Shown here in pieces: positions 1-8,078 of a stretch of 8,452 nt of DNA (position 1 is its first letter; every line of letters starts with the position of its first letter). Source of the DNA: Flavobacteriaceae bacterium. GTDB lineage: Bacteria > Bacteroidota > Bacteroidia > Flavobacteriales > Flavobacteriaceae. Made by a program: the position numbers and the translations under genes. The stretch lies in the NCBI GenBank assembly GCA_018623655.1, contig JAAZVG010000059.1:1-8452 (forward strand). Reading direction: 5' to 3'. A model generated the notes under the pieces. It was not told the origin of the DNA and ran no database searches. It saw only the letters and a program-made list of their open reading frames with translations.

Positions 1-3000
1 CACCTCCAACAGGAACTCCTAATTTTCCATTAAATAAAACACGCTTACCAAGCTTTGTGCTTAGAGTTACGCCAATTCTGTCTTCAATATCAATATTTGA
101 TTGAGGACTAGTAAACCCTTGTTCATAAGATAGACCCAAATCGAAAGATTCTGACTCCCCAAGAACTCTATCTAATAAACCCGAAGCCGATTGCATTAAA
201 TTACCCGTCAATACTCCTTGAGATAGGCCCATCTGATCATTTACAAAGCTGCCTTGAGCTAATAAGAAGAAAACGTTTCTTTCCAGGGTAGATTGATCTC
301 TTAATCGATATTCAATCTCACTGCGAATCACTGAACTAAGGTTTGGAAAACGAATTCCAAAGTCAATTTGAGGTTGTAAAATAGCACCACCTAGTCGAAT
401 TGACACATCTGTATTTACCGGTCGAGGATAACTACTCGAATTTAACAGTGGCGCTGGATTCGCACTTAATCTATAGAGTGCTTCTAAATTTAATTGAGCA
501 TTGTAGGGATCGCCTTGCCAAGTAATTGTCCCTCCCGGTTGTAAACTAAAATTCTTATCAATTAAACCACCAAATCGGTAATTAAAATTACCTGAACTTA
601 CAGCGTAATCACCAAACATAGAAAACTCCCCATCAATCAAACGCATGAGGAGTAACCCTGTCCCACTGCCTTGAAGTTTGGTGCCTGATACCTGATCCAC
701 TAAAACCGTAACCTCAGCTTCAGGAGTAATATCTAAATCAAAATCAAGCGAAATACTAGATGAAGCCTTCTGATTTTGGAATTCTTTACTTTCTACCTCG
801 TCTATATCAGTAATAAAACGGATATAATCATCCGTAAAATCGGTTGTTTCTGTTTCTAACGGAATTTGAATTTTAGTACCTAAAGAAGTCTTAGCTTTTA
901 CGCTAAGCATAGGTGAACGAAACGGACCAGTAATACGAGCTGTACCTGTGATTATGCCTTCTCCGTAGTAAAGAGACCCTTCTTGGTATGGGGTATTTAA
1001 CACAAGTGATGGTTCATCTCCCGTGTCAATAATAAGATCTAAAAGGTAGTCTTTGAAATAACGATGATGTATAGCACCTGTAAGTTGAGTCTTGGATAGT
1101 ATTCGAGGATCGTTTAAGATGAAATTGTTAAAACGAATTCGCTCTTCTGTTATTTCAATGAATGCCTCGGGATTAAAATCATAATTCATTCCTAAATAGG
1201 GAAATCGAATACCTCCATTATCAACATTCAACTGGGCCAATAGCTCAACTTCATTAAACTCACCTTTTAATGAAATGGGGCCAGTAAATGTTCCTTTTAA
1301 TGAATCGAAAACCGTTGCGCCGATCGCAGAAAATGGCGCTAATGGCATATTATTAAAAGCTCCTCTAAGATCGGATGTAAGTGCAGTTTCTTTAGAATCT
1401 AAAACTCCACTAATTTTAAAAAAAGCTTGACTCCCTTTTCTAAGATCAACATTGAGGTCAAACTCATCCCCTCCGTCGTTTCCAAGTATGGTACCATTTA
1501 AAAATCCAAGGTCTGCTCCATTAATTGAGAAATCTTCTACCCCCATATTAAATAGAGGACTCAATTTCCCTTTTGCATTTGATAATTGAAAGGTTCCGGT
1601 AGTGAGACCAGAGAGTTGAAGATTTTTTATATCAGGAGTTATCGCAGCCAGTGGAACAGACTCAGAAATGAAGTCTAAGTCGTAGTTGCTCTGGTCTTCA
1701 TAATTAAGTGTGAGCCGCATGCTACCCCCTTCTTTTCGATTCAAAACAATTTCTGAGGATCTTAAACTTTGATTATTCAGATCAATTTTAATTTGTGGGT
1801 TTTCAACAAGCTGCCAAGCCGCACCTTTCAAGGTAAAGTCGGTATTGCTAAAATCAAACGTGTAAACTCCTTTTGAAGGTCTGTCTACCTTAGCTCTAAG
1901 ATCTAATCGGTCTGAAAATCGATTAAGCGAAGTAAAAGAGAGCACCCCTTCAGATTCAGAAAGTAATAACTCAACATCCTTTACATTCAAAAAAGCACTA
2001 GAAAAACGATCAGCTACAATATTTAGCTTACCATCCGTATTTCCCTCGATTTTAAAAGACTCCATCAGTGAATTTCGATACCTTATTGCAGATAAGGATA
2101 GAGACGTCTTATAGTAATCGGGTCTGTAGTCTAAGAATCCGCTAATTTCAGGTATACTTAAAGACTGTTTAAAAAGTTCACTCCATGAATCACCGGTCTC
2201 AATATCAGCTCTTAAAATAAGATCGTCAGGGAGTTTATATTCGTTTAAAGTTGACCAATCTACTAAGTGGTAGTTTCCACGAAGTGAACCATTAATTAGA
2301 TCTGTTGACTGAAACTGAATCTGATGAGTGTCATTACTAATTAGTGAGGCACCAAACTGGAATGAACCTAAGGCAATAGACTCACCGCTAGGAGTTTTTG
2401 CAGAAATACCAGTAGATGAAATACTACCTTGAATATCGGTTAGTTTTGTTCCCCACACCTCCGATTCTAGGCGTCCATTGAGAAGTACATTTAGATAACT
2501 ACTCTTAAAAATTGAAGTATCAAATCCGTTTAGGGTCAAAACAGATTTCGATCTATATTCAGGAGCTACATCGATGTACCCATCCCAAACAAACGAAGCC
2601 TTAGGATATCGACTTTCAATTTGCCCTGTAAATAGGGTAGATTGAAGTACACCAGTAATAGCGATTTCATGGAGCTTAAAAGCATTTGACGATAATTCTT
2701 CTAAAATCCCTCCTACATTCCAAGCGTTAGTAGTAATCGATTTATGTAAAACTGCTTTTCCAGATACCACTTCTTTAGCTCGAGGTAGAATTAGATTAAG
2801 AGGATAATTATCTACGTCGACCTCAATATCCTCGACACTCTTATTCTTGCTATACCTTGCACTAACTTCTGACTGATTCCAAACCCCGTTGATATCGACC
2901 TGAGTTGAGTCTTTGATTACAGACCATCGAACGATTCCATTAAACCAGCTTTCTGCAACATCTGAATCATTAAATATCGCAGCTCTTTTCGGAGCAAGCT

Positions 3001-4012
3001 GTCTAGCAAGTGTTTTCACATTTAATTGAGCGTTATTAAGGTTTAGCTCTCGAATCTTTATCTCTTCACTAGTAGATAGATCTAAGTAAACCTCTGCACT
3101 TGAATCACCTAATTCGACATATGCCCGATTTAGATTAATATAGTCAGAGGTCGCTTGAACTTCCCCTTGAACATACATAGAGCTTTCAGTTTGTACTGTT
3201 GGGATTATCGCTTTCATAAGCTCTGGACTAACAAAGGAAGGAGCCATTTCTGCGGATATGTTGAAAGGGTTAGTCTGGATACCTACCCAAGGTAAATTCA
3301 GTTCATCATTAGAAGTTCTAAGCGTTAAATCGAGTGCTTCCCATCTACCTCCTACTTGCCTTACTTGTGCGGATAATGTAGAAGAACCTAATGTCGGAAC
3401 GTCCTTAATTGATGTTGTCACCTTTCCTGAAAATAGTCCTTTTGATCGATTTAAATCCTCAATAACCAATTGATTCACATCGAAATTTGTAGGGGTAATC
3501 ATTTGATTTTCGTCGATGTATTTTACACTTAGTTTCCTCGCCTCAATTCGTTTTGAGAACCAATCTTTTTGTTGTTTTGAATTCGATGGTAAAGCCTCAA
3601 GGAAACGATTCAATGTCGCCACAGAGTCACCTTTGGGAATACGGTAGTACAGAACCGAGGTTCCTACCCTGTAATTACCTCCTCTAGTCGATGACCAATC
3701 GGCAAGAGATGCTAGGGATGCGCGAATTGAACTTACATAGAGTAAGGTATCCCCCCTATTATCTTCAAAATATAGATCGGTTAACTGTGAATTGAGCTCT
3801 AAAGGGTTTACTCGTACGCTTCCCACATTTGCTTTTAAACCAAATTCTTCAGTTAGTTGTTTGACAAATTTCTTTGCAACGTAGGTTTGCACTGGGGAAA
3901 GAGAACCAGCAATAGTTAAACCAAAGAGAAATAGAACTAAAACCAATATAACCTTAACCCCCAACGAGAGTCGTTTTCGAATTGGAGTTAAGCCTTTATC
4001 TTTGTTTAACAT
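1..4012 (-). CDS. tamB: TamB-family translocation/assembly module protein (DUF490), C-terminus cut by window edge
   Basis: I translated the minus strand by hand: the frame is open from ATG at 4012-4010 to the left edge, giving 1337 codons with no stop seen. Residues 1-18 are basic, about 19-36 form one hydrophobic helix (inner-membrane anchor), and SPVQTYVAKKF follows. The rest is a long series of beta-rich, AsmA-like segments without cysteine clusters or catalytic motifs. The C-terminal DUF490 hallmarks are present: SSGNFNYRFGG around 1135-1146, TWQGDP at 1164-1169, and FFLLAQGSF around 1248-1256. Known family role: TamB-like proteins span the periplasm and take part in outer-membrane protein assembly or phospholipid transport to the outer membrane. 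By comparison with relatives, roughly 100 residues are probably missing beyond position 1. An in-frame TAA lies about 30 bases upstream, and no other ATG fits between it and 4012, so this start is well supported. The gene is divergent from tsaD with no gap. The family call is firm; the symbol is by similarity. Confidence 0.9.
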   Translation of the reverse strand, partial: MLNKDKGLTPIRKRLSLGVKVILVLVLFLFGLTIAGSLSPVQTYVAKKFVKQLTEEFGLKANVGSVRVNPLELNSQLTDLYFEDNRGDTLLYVSSIRASLASLADWSSTRGGNYRVGTSVLYYRIPKGDSVATLNRFLEALPSNSKQQKDWFSKRIEARKLSVKYIDENQMITPTNFDVNQLVIEDLNRSKGLFSGKVTTSIKDVPTLGSSTLSAQVRQVGGRWEALDLTLRTSNDELNLPWVGIQTNPFNISAEMAPSFVSPELMKAIIPTVQTESSMYVQGEVQATSDYINLNRAYVELGDSSAEVYLDLSTSEEIKIRELNLNNAQLNVKTLARQLAPKRAAIFNDSDVAESWFNGIVRWSVIKDSTQVDINGVWNQSEVSARYSKNKSVEDIEVDVDNYPLNLILPRAKEVVSGKAVLHKSITTNAWNVGGILEELSSNAFKLHEIAITGVLQSTLFTGQIESRYPKASFVWDGYIDVAPEYRSKSVLTLNGFDTSIFKSSYLNVLLNGRLESEVWGTKLTDIQGSISSTGISAKTPSGESIALGSFQFGASLISNDTHQIQFQSTDLINGSLRGNYHLVDWSTLNEYKLPDDLILRADIETGDSWSELFKQSLSIPEISGFLDYRPDYYKTSLSLSAIRYRNSLMESFKIEGNTDGKLNIVADRFSSAFLNVKDVELLLSESEGVLSFTSLNRFSDRLDLRAKVDRPSKGVYTFDFSNTDFTLKGAAWQLVENPQIKIDLNNQSLRSSEIVLNRKEGGSMRLTLNYEDQSNYDLDFISESVPLAAITPDIKNLQLSGLTTGTFQLSNAKGKLSPLFNMGVEDFSINGADLGFLNGTILGNDGGDEFDLNVDLRKGSQAFFKISGVLDSKETALTSDLRGAFNNMPLAPFSAIGATVFDSLKGTFTGPISLKGEFNEVELLAQLNVDNGGIRFPYLGMNYDFNPEAFIEITEERIRFNNFILNDPRILSKTQLTGAIHHRYFKDYLLDLIIDTGDEPSLVLNTPYQEGSLYYGEGIITGTARITGPFRSPMLSVKAKTSLGTKIQIPLETETTDFTDDYIRFITDIDEVESKEFQNQKASSSISLDFDLDITPEAEVTVLVDQVSGTKLQGSGTGLLLMRLIDGEFSMFGDYAVSSGNFNYRFGGLIDKNFSLQPGGTITWQGDPYNAQLNLEALYRLSANPAPLLNSSSYPRPVNTDVSIRLGGAILQPQIDFGIRFPNLSSVIRSEIEYRLRDQSTLERNVFFLLAQGSFVNDQMGLSQGVLTGNLMQSASGLLDRVLGESESFDLGLSYEQGFTSPQSNIDIEDRIGVTLSTKLGKRVLFNGKLGVPVGG
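3974..4004 (+). promoter_or_regulatory. Candidate promoter for the tsaD operon, inside the tamB coding region
   Basis: TATCTTTG at 3997-4004 fits the Bacteroidota -7 consensus TAnnTTTG at every fixed base and ends eight bases before the tsaD ATG. The -33 element is weak: TTTTCG at 3974-3979 lies at the right distance but differs from TTTG. Since tamB fills all the upstream DNA, any promoter this close must lie in tamB codons. Initiation a few bases past 4004 would give an mRNA with a leader of only a few bases or none, which agrees with the absence of a Shine-Dalgarno. Confidence 0.5.
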
Positions 4013-5047
4013 ATGACGTTTAAAAAAGAGCCTTTAATTTTAGCTATTGAGTCTTCTTGCGATGATACCTCTGCTGCCGTGCTGCAAGGTAGAAGAGTTT
4101 TATCAAACGTAGTAAATACTCAAGAGATTCATGAAAGTTACGGAGGTGTAGTCCCCGAGCTCGCCTCAAGGGCTCATCAAAAAAGTATCGTTCCTGTTAT
4201 ACACCACGCAATTACTGAGGCAAATATCGAAAAAAAGGAGCTTGATGCCATCGCTTACACTCGTGGACCAGGCTTGCTAGGTTCGCTTTTAGTAGGTGGA
4301 TCATTTGCAAAGTCGCTTTCACTTTCTTTAGGTATTCCACTGATTGATGTCAATCATATGCAAGCTCACATCCTAGCGCATTTCATAGAGGACGCTCGTC
4401 AAGAAAATCCAAATTTTCCTCTACTCAGTTTGACTATTAGTGGAGGTCACACCCAACTCGTTCTCGTGAAAGATTATTTCGAATTAGAAGTTTTAGGCGA
4501 GACCCTAGATGATGCTGTAGGTGAGTGCTTCGATAAAAGTGCGAAACTCCTTGGGTTTGATTACCCCGGAGGGCCTCAAATTGATCGTTGGGCACAAAAT
4601 GGTAATCCTAAAGCTTTTCGATTTGGCTTACCTAAAGTTCCTAATCTTAACTTTAGTTTTAGCGGACTTAAAACTGGAATTGCTAGAGTGATTCAGCAAG
4701 GAATGAGAAATGACAGCAATTTCATATCAAATAACAAGGCAGATTTATGCGCTAGTATTCAGGATGCGATTATTGAAGTTCTTGAAAAAAAATTACTAGA
4801 AGCCCTAAAAATTACGGGGGTAAAACACCTTGTTCTTTCAGGAGGAGTTGCTGCGAACAGTGGTATTAGAGCTCGACTATCGGATCTTTCGAATAAACAC
4901 CAATTCAAATTATATCTACCTCCTTTTGAATATTGTACAGATAATGCCGCAATGATCGGAATTGTAGGAGTTTTAAAATTCGAAAAAGGGGCCTTTAGTG
5001 AGTTATCACATTCTTCAACAGCCCGGTATAACCTTAATCACTTATGA
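4013..5047 (+). CDS. tsaD: tRNA N6-threonylcarbamoyladenosine synthase subunit TsaD
   Basis: TsaD transfers the threonylcarbamoyl group from threonylcarbamoyl-AMP to A37 of tRNAs that read ANN codons, together with TsaB and TsaE, in the cytoplasm. The 344 residues match the usual bacterial length of about 335-345. The Kae1/TsaD hallmarks are in order: AIESSCDDTSAAV at 11-23, GGVVPELASRAH at 44-55, NHMQAH at 114-119 with the metal ligands H115 and H119, ISGGHTQLV at 142-150, GETLDDAVGECFDK at 162-175, SFSGLKT at 215-221, and YCTDNAAMIG at 307-316 with the third ligand D310. All expected catalytic and metal-binding positions are intact. The ATG at 4013 is the only suitable start before the IESSCDD motif. 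It abuts the start codon of the divergent tamB and has no Shine-Dalgarno, because its upstream bases are tamB coding sequence. The stop overlaps the rsmE start (ATGA), so the two are probably translationally coupled. Confidence 0.97.
   Translation: MTFKKEPLILAIESSCDDTSAAVLQGRRVLSNVVNTQEIHESYGGVVPELASRAHQKSIVPVIHHAITEANIEKKELDAIAYTRGPGLLGSLLVGGSFAKSLSLSLGIPLIDVNHMQAHILAHFIEDARQENPNFPLLSLTISGGHTQLVLVKDYFELEVLGETLDDAVGECFDKSAKLLGFDYPGGPQIDRWAQNGNPKAFRFGLPKVPNLNFSFSGLKTGIARVIQQGMRNDSNFISNNKADLCASIQDAIIEVLEKKLLEALKITGVKHLVLSGGVAANSGIRARLSDLSNKHQFKLYLPPFEYCTDNAAMIGIVGVLKFEKGAFSELSHSSTARYNLNHL
4104..4111 (-). promoter_or_regulatory. Candidate -7 box for tamB, inside tsaD
   Basis: On the minus strand this reads TACGTTTG, a full match to TAnnTTTG. 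It would start a tamB transcript with a leader of roughly 85-90 bases that is antisense to the beginning of tsaD. No TTG lies at the expected -33 position; only a TTTC about 21 bases upstream could serve. Six fixed bases can match by chance in AT-rich DNA, so this is a candidate only. Confidence 0.3.
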
Positions 5048-5751
5048 GTCAGCGTTTCTATGATCCAACGATTGAAAAGAATTCAACCTTGTTTGAGTTA
5101 GATACGGTACAGAGTGTCCACTTAAGCAAAGTTCTTCGAAAGTCGGTGGGTGACAAAGTTGAATTTACCAATGGAAAGGGAGATTTATTCTCGGCCGAAA
5201 TTACTGTTGCACACCCTAAAAGATCTCAAGTACATCTCACCTATCTCTCTAGTGAAGAGCCTTCAGATAATTCAATAAGTATTGCAATGGTGCTTCCTAA
5301 ATCAATGGATCGTTTCGAATGGTTTATTGAAAAGGCCACCGAAATTGGAATAGCTCGTATCATTCCATTAACTAGTCGATTCTCTGAGCGTAAAAATTTA
5401 AATCACCAGAGGGCGGAGCGCATTTTAGATAGCGCATTCAAGCAGTCCCTACACCTCTACCGTCCTATTTTAGAGAAGTTAACACCACTTTCAGTACTTT
5501 TTGAAAACAGTAATGGGTGGGAACAAAAGTTTATTGGTCATTGTTATTCAGGAGATAAAAAGGACTTAATCGAGCTATGTGATTCAAAAAAAAGTAAATT
5601 GATGCTTATTGGGCCTGAAGGAGATTTCAGTGAAGAGGAAGTATCTTTTGCACTAGATTCTGGATTTGCAGAGGTATCTCTAGGTTCTAGCAGATTGAGA
5701 ACCGAAACTGCAGGTCTAATGGCATTAGCAAGAATGATTTTGAAGAAATAA
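5044..5751 (+). CDS. rsmE: 16S rRNA (uracil-1498-N3)-methyltransferase RsmE
   Basis: RsmE uses S-adenosylmethionine to methylate N3 of U1498 in 16S rRNA of the assembled small subunit. It belongs to the SPOUT (trefoil-knot) methyltransferases and works as a dimer. The 235 residues are close to the family norm of about 240. An N-terminal PUA-like part comes first, with HLSKVLRKSVGD at 26-37. The SPOUT domain follows: KATEIGIARIIPL at 97-109, SERK at 114-117, AFKQS at 131-135, the SAM-loop motif IGPEGDFSEEE at 189-199, and the knot motif LGSSRLRTETAGL at 213-225. No key motif is missing. The start overlaps the tsaD stop by four bases (ATGA) and has no recognisable Shine-Dalgarno, so it probably depends on ribosomes finishing tsaD. 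Only three bases separate its stop from the next start. Confidence 0.96.
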   Translation: MSQRFYDPTIEKNSTLFELDTVQSVHLSKVLRKSVGDKVEFTNGKGDLFSAEITVAHPKRSQVHLTYLSSEEPSDNSISIAMVLPKSMDRFEWFIEKATEIGIARIIPLTSRFSERKNLNHQRAERILDSAFKQSLHLYRPILEKLTPLSVLFENSNGWEQKFIGHCYSGDKKDLIELCDSKKSKLMLIGPEGDFSEEEVSFALDSGFAEVSLGSSRLRTETAGLMALARMILKK

Positions 5752-5754
5752 CCT

Positions 5755-6849
5755 ATGAATACAACCTACCAAGCACTGATTAAATGGACAAGCACTTTGA
5801 TTATCGGGGGTGTAATTATATACCTTTTATACAACCTGGCTTCTGTAATTTTATACCTAATCTTAGCGGGTGTATTAGCCTTACTCGGCAAGCCTATTGT
5901 TTCATTTTTTGATAAGAAACTTGCTATTCCAACGAGCTTATCTGTTGTTATAACAATCCTATTACAAATAGCTTTGGTATTAGGTTTTGCTGGGTTGATT
6001 ATCCCAGTAGTTCTCACTCAAGGTGAAAATCTTTCGCTGCTGGATATTGAAAGTTTGGAGCAGAATATAACCGATTCACTAAGTCTACTTAGTGATACCA
6101 TCGCAAGACACGTTCCACCTTTAAAAAACTATCTGAATGAATTATCTATTGAGAATCAGTTTGTTGAAAATATCGACTTAAACTTCATACCTAATCTTTT
6201 AGGAGGTGTATTGGATGCCTTAGGAACGTTAAGCATCGGATTTTTTTCAGTCGTTTTTATCACTTTTTTCTTCTTAAAAGATCAGAAGTTATTGCAACGA
6301 GGAATTTTGGTATTTATTCCTGATAACAAAGAAGAAAAAGCGGTTAATTCATTTGGAAAAATCAGCTATTTATTGTCTCGTTACTTTTCTGGTATTCTTC
6401 TCCAGTTAATTATTCTTTTTATTGTTTACAGTATTACGCTTCTTATCGGAGGCATAGAAAATGCAATAGTAATCGCTCTACTCTGTTCGATTTTTAACAT
6501 CATACCTTATGTTGGGCCACTAATCGGAGGAACACTCATGCTTCTTTTAACACTGATCAGTTATTTAGAGGTTGATTTCTACCAAGTTGCGCTACCCAAA
6601 CTAGCCTATGTGGCCGCCGGAATTATAGTCGGTCAACTGATCGATAATTTCTTTTCACAGCCTTATATTTATGCAAAGAGTGTAAAATCACATCCGCTAG
6701 AAATTTTCCTGGTTATCCTTTGTGCAGGATCTCTGTTCGGTATCTTAGGAATGGTGGTTGCTGTACCAGCGTATACCGTTATTAAAGTGATCTTAAGTGT
6801 TTTCTTTGCAGACCATCCAACTGTTGTAAAATTTACGAAAGGGCTATGA
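5755..6849 (+). CDS. AI-2E family (PerM/TqsA-type) inner-membrane permease
   Basis: This 364-residue polytopic membrane protein has the layout of the AI-2E transporter family. A hydrophobic N-terminal pair (about 12-27 and 31-47) comes first, then a long helix or hairpin at about 60-88. A soluble, partly helical stretch spans about 90-150, followed by a C-terminal bundle of hydrophobic segments (about 152-176, 206-233, 236-270, 283-297, 316-350). The family signature is clear in FNIIPYVGPLIGG at 247-259, and GMVVAVPAY at 332-340 is also typical. Characterised relatives include TqsA (autoinducer-2 export) and sodium/proton antiporters, so the substrate cannot be read from the sequence and the family name should not be taken as function. 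It starts three bases after rsmE and ends in an ATGA overlap with the following methyltransferase, so it sits inside the operon. Whether it has any tie to the RNA-modifying neighbours is unknown. Confidence 0.92.
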   Translation: MNTTYQALIKWTSTLIIGGVIIYLLYNLASVILYLILAGVLALLGKPIVSFFDKKLAIPTSLSVVITILLQIALVLGFAGLIIPVVLTQGENLSLLDIESLEQNITDSLSLLSDTIARHVPPLKNYLNELSIENQFVENIDLNFIPNLLGGVLDALGTLSIGFFSVVFITFFFLKDQKLLQRGILVFIPDNKEEKAVNSFGKISYLLSRYFSGILLQLIILFIVYSITLLIGGIENAIVIALLCSIFNIIPYVGPLIGGTLMLLLTLISYLEVDFYQVALPKLAYVAAGIIVGQLIDNFFSQPYIYAKSVKSHPLEIFLVILCAGSLFGILGMVVAVPAYTVIKVILSVFFADHPTVVKFTKGL

Positions 6850-8078
6850 CCGAAATCGTCTCAGAAGAGGCCTGGAAATTTATAAAATCTTATAACAATT
6901 CAAGTTGTGAAGAGCTGCTTTTTAAACCTCAGTTATTTACTGGGGTCAGAAATAAATTACTCGTTAAACAAATAAATGGGCGAAAATGGGCGCGCTTAAA
7001 GGCTCCATTTCTACTCGAACACAAAGACTACTTATTCGGTCCCAAACTTTCCTTAGAACAGTGTAGTTCATCATTTACAGCAGCATTCAAAGCGAAAAGA
7101 CTATCGTATTTTCTTCAGTCATTTGTCACAGGTATCGATCTTACTTCGGGCTTAGGCATAGACAGTTATTACTTAGGTCAGCATTTTAAATCATTTACTT
7201 CCATAGAGTATCAAGATGATTTAATCGAATTACTTAAGCACAACAATCGTGTTCTTAATACCACCAACGAAATTATTCAAGCCAGAGCTGAAGATTATGT
7301 GAAAAACATATCCACTGTTGACTTTATCTATGTCGACCCTGCAAGACGCGGTTCAAAAGGCGAAAAAATGGTAGTATGGGAAAACTGTACTCCCAACCTT
7401 CTCGAGCTTTTACCTACGCTATTAGAAAAGGCACGATCAGTAGCCATTAAAGCATCTCCACTTATAGACATTACCGAGAGTCTAAGACAATTTAAAGGAG
7501 CTTGTGCGGCCGTAGATATAATTAGTGTGAAAAATGAGGTTAAAGAGCTTCTATTCTGGCTGTCACCGCCGAACCATATAGAAATAGAGAACGTGCCAAT
7601 ACATCATTTCAATCTCACCAGTGAAAAAGAACATCAGTACACCACTACATTATCTGAAATCAAGAATGCTGAACTAAAAATTAGCTATCAGCCATTGAAC
7701 TATCTTTATGACCCTGCTCCAAGTTTTTTAAAAACTCAAGCTTTTCGTGTGCTTTGTAATGACAACCCCAACCTTTACCAATTAGGAAATTCAAGTCTAC
7801 TTACTTCAGATATTGAAATAGTCGATTTTCAAGGGAGGTGCTTTTTATTGAAAGAAGTGCTTTCCCACAACAAGAAAATATTATCACCTCTAAAGAAAAC
7901 GGCCTTTAGCGTTATTAGTAAGTACTCGAAAATAAGAGCAGATGCGTTTAAAAAAACTTGGCAACTCAAAGAAAGTAGCAAACATTTCCTTATTCTTGTG
8001 AACCTAGACAAATTAACAGTCCTGCACTGTAAAAAGATAAACAAATCAACAGAAGCAAGTATTCATGACGATAAGTGA
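6846..8078 (+). CDS. Class I SAM-dependent methyltransferase with THUMP-like C-terminal domain
   Basis: The 410-residue protein has a Rossmann-type methyltransferase core. Motif I is DLTSGLGID at 98-106 (family form usually DLTGGFGVD), the acidic residue after strand 2 is E121, and motif IV is YVDPARR at 162-168. IKASPLID (201-208) and NEVKELLFWLS (230-240) are further conserved blocks. An N-terminal helical part (1-90) precedes the core. The C-terminal third has LYDPAPSFLKTQAF at 287-300 and fits the THUMP-like domain of Bacteroidota and actinobacterial homologues. The DPAR motif IV resembles DPPR/DPPY-type enzymes that modify amino groups or bases in nucleic acids, and THUMP-type domains suggest an RNA target, but I know of no established substrate. 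It starts within the permease stop (ATGA), with a weak purine stretch (GAAAGGG) upstream, and its last 14 bases overlap the small membrane gene. The family is clear; the reaction is inferred. Confidence 0.9.
   Translation: MTEIVSEEAWKFIKSYNNSSCEELLFKPQLFTGVRNKLLVKQINGRKWARLKAPFLLEHKDYLFGPKLSLEQCSSSFTAAFKAKRLSYFLQSFVTGIDLTSGLGIDSYYLGQHFKSFTSIEYQDDLIELLKHNNRVLNTTNEIIQARAEDYVKNISTVDFIYVDPARRGSKGEKMVVWENCTPNLLELLPTLLEKARSVAIKASPLIDITESLRQFKGACAAVDIISVKNEVKELLFWLSPPNHIEIENVPIHHFNLTSEKEHQYTTTLSEIKNAELKISYQPLNYLYDPAPSFLKTQAFRVLCNDNPNLYQLGNSSLLTSDIEIVDFQGRCFLLKEVLSHNKKILSPLKKTAFSVISKYSKIRADAFKKTWQLKESSKHFLILVNLDKLTVLHCKKINKSTEASIHDDK

Noticed and set aside
3258..3473. 71-codon plus-strand open frame opposite tamB
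   Set aside because: It lies wholly antisense to a continuous TamB reading frame, its predicted peptide has no recognisable domain, and it has no promoter or context of its own.
1..4012. Several separate genes or a broken gene on the minus strand instead of one
   Set aside because: A codon-by-codon reading showed a single uninterrupted frame from the N-terminal anchor to the DUF490 motifs; only the window edge truncates it.
4785..4792. Run of eight A in tsaD (and a similar run near 5586 in rsmE) as a programmed slippage site
   Set aside because: Both frames continue intact into conserved motifs at full length, no alternative frame product is evident, and A-runs are common in AT-rich lysine codons.
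5766..6017. 83-codon minus-strand open frame opposite the AI-2E permease
   Set aside because: It is antisense to a well-supported membrane protein gene; its composition mirrors the hydrophobic codons of the other strand.
7829..8044. 71-codon minus-strand open frame opposite the methyltransferase
   Set aside because: It is the shadow of the conserved C-terminal domain on the plus strand, with no family resemblance.
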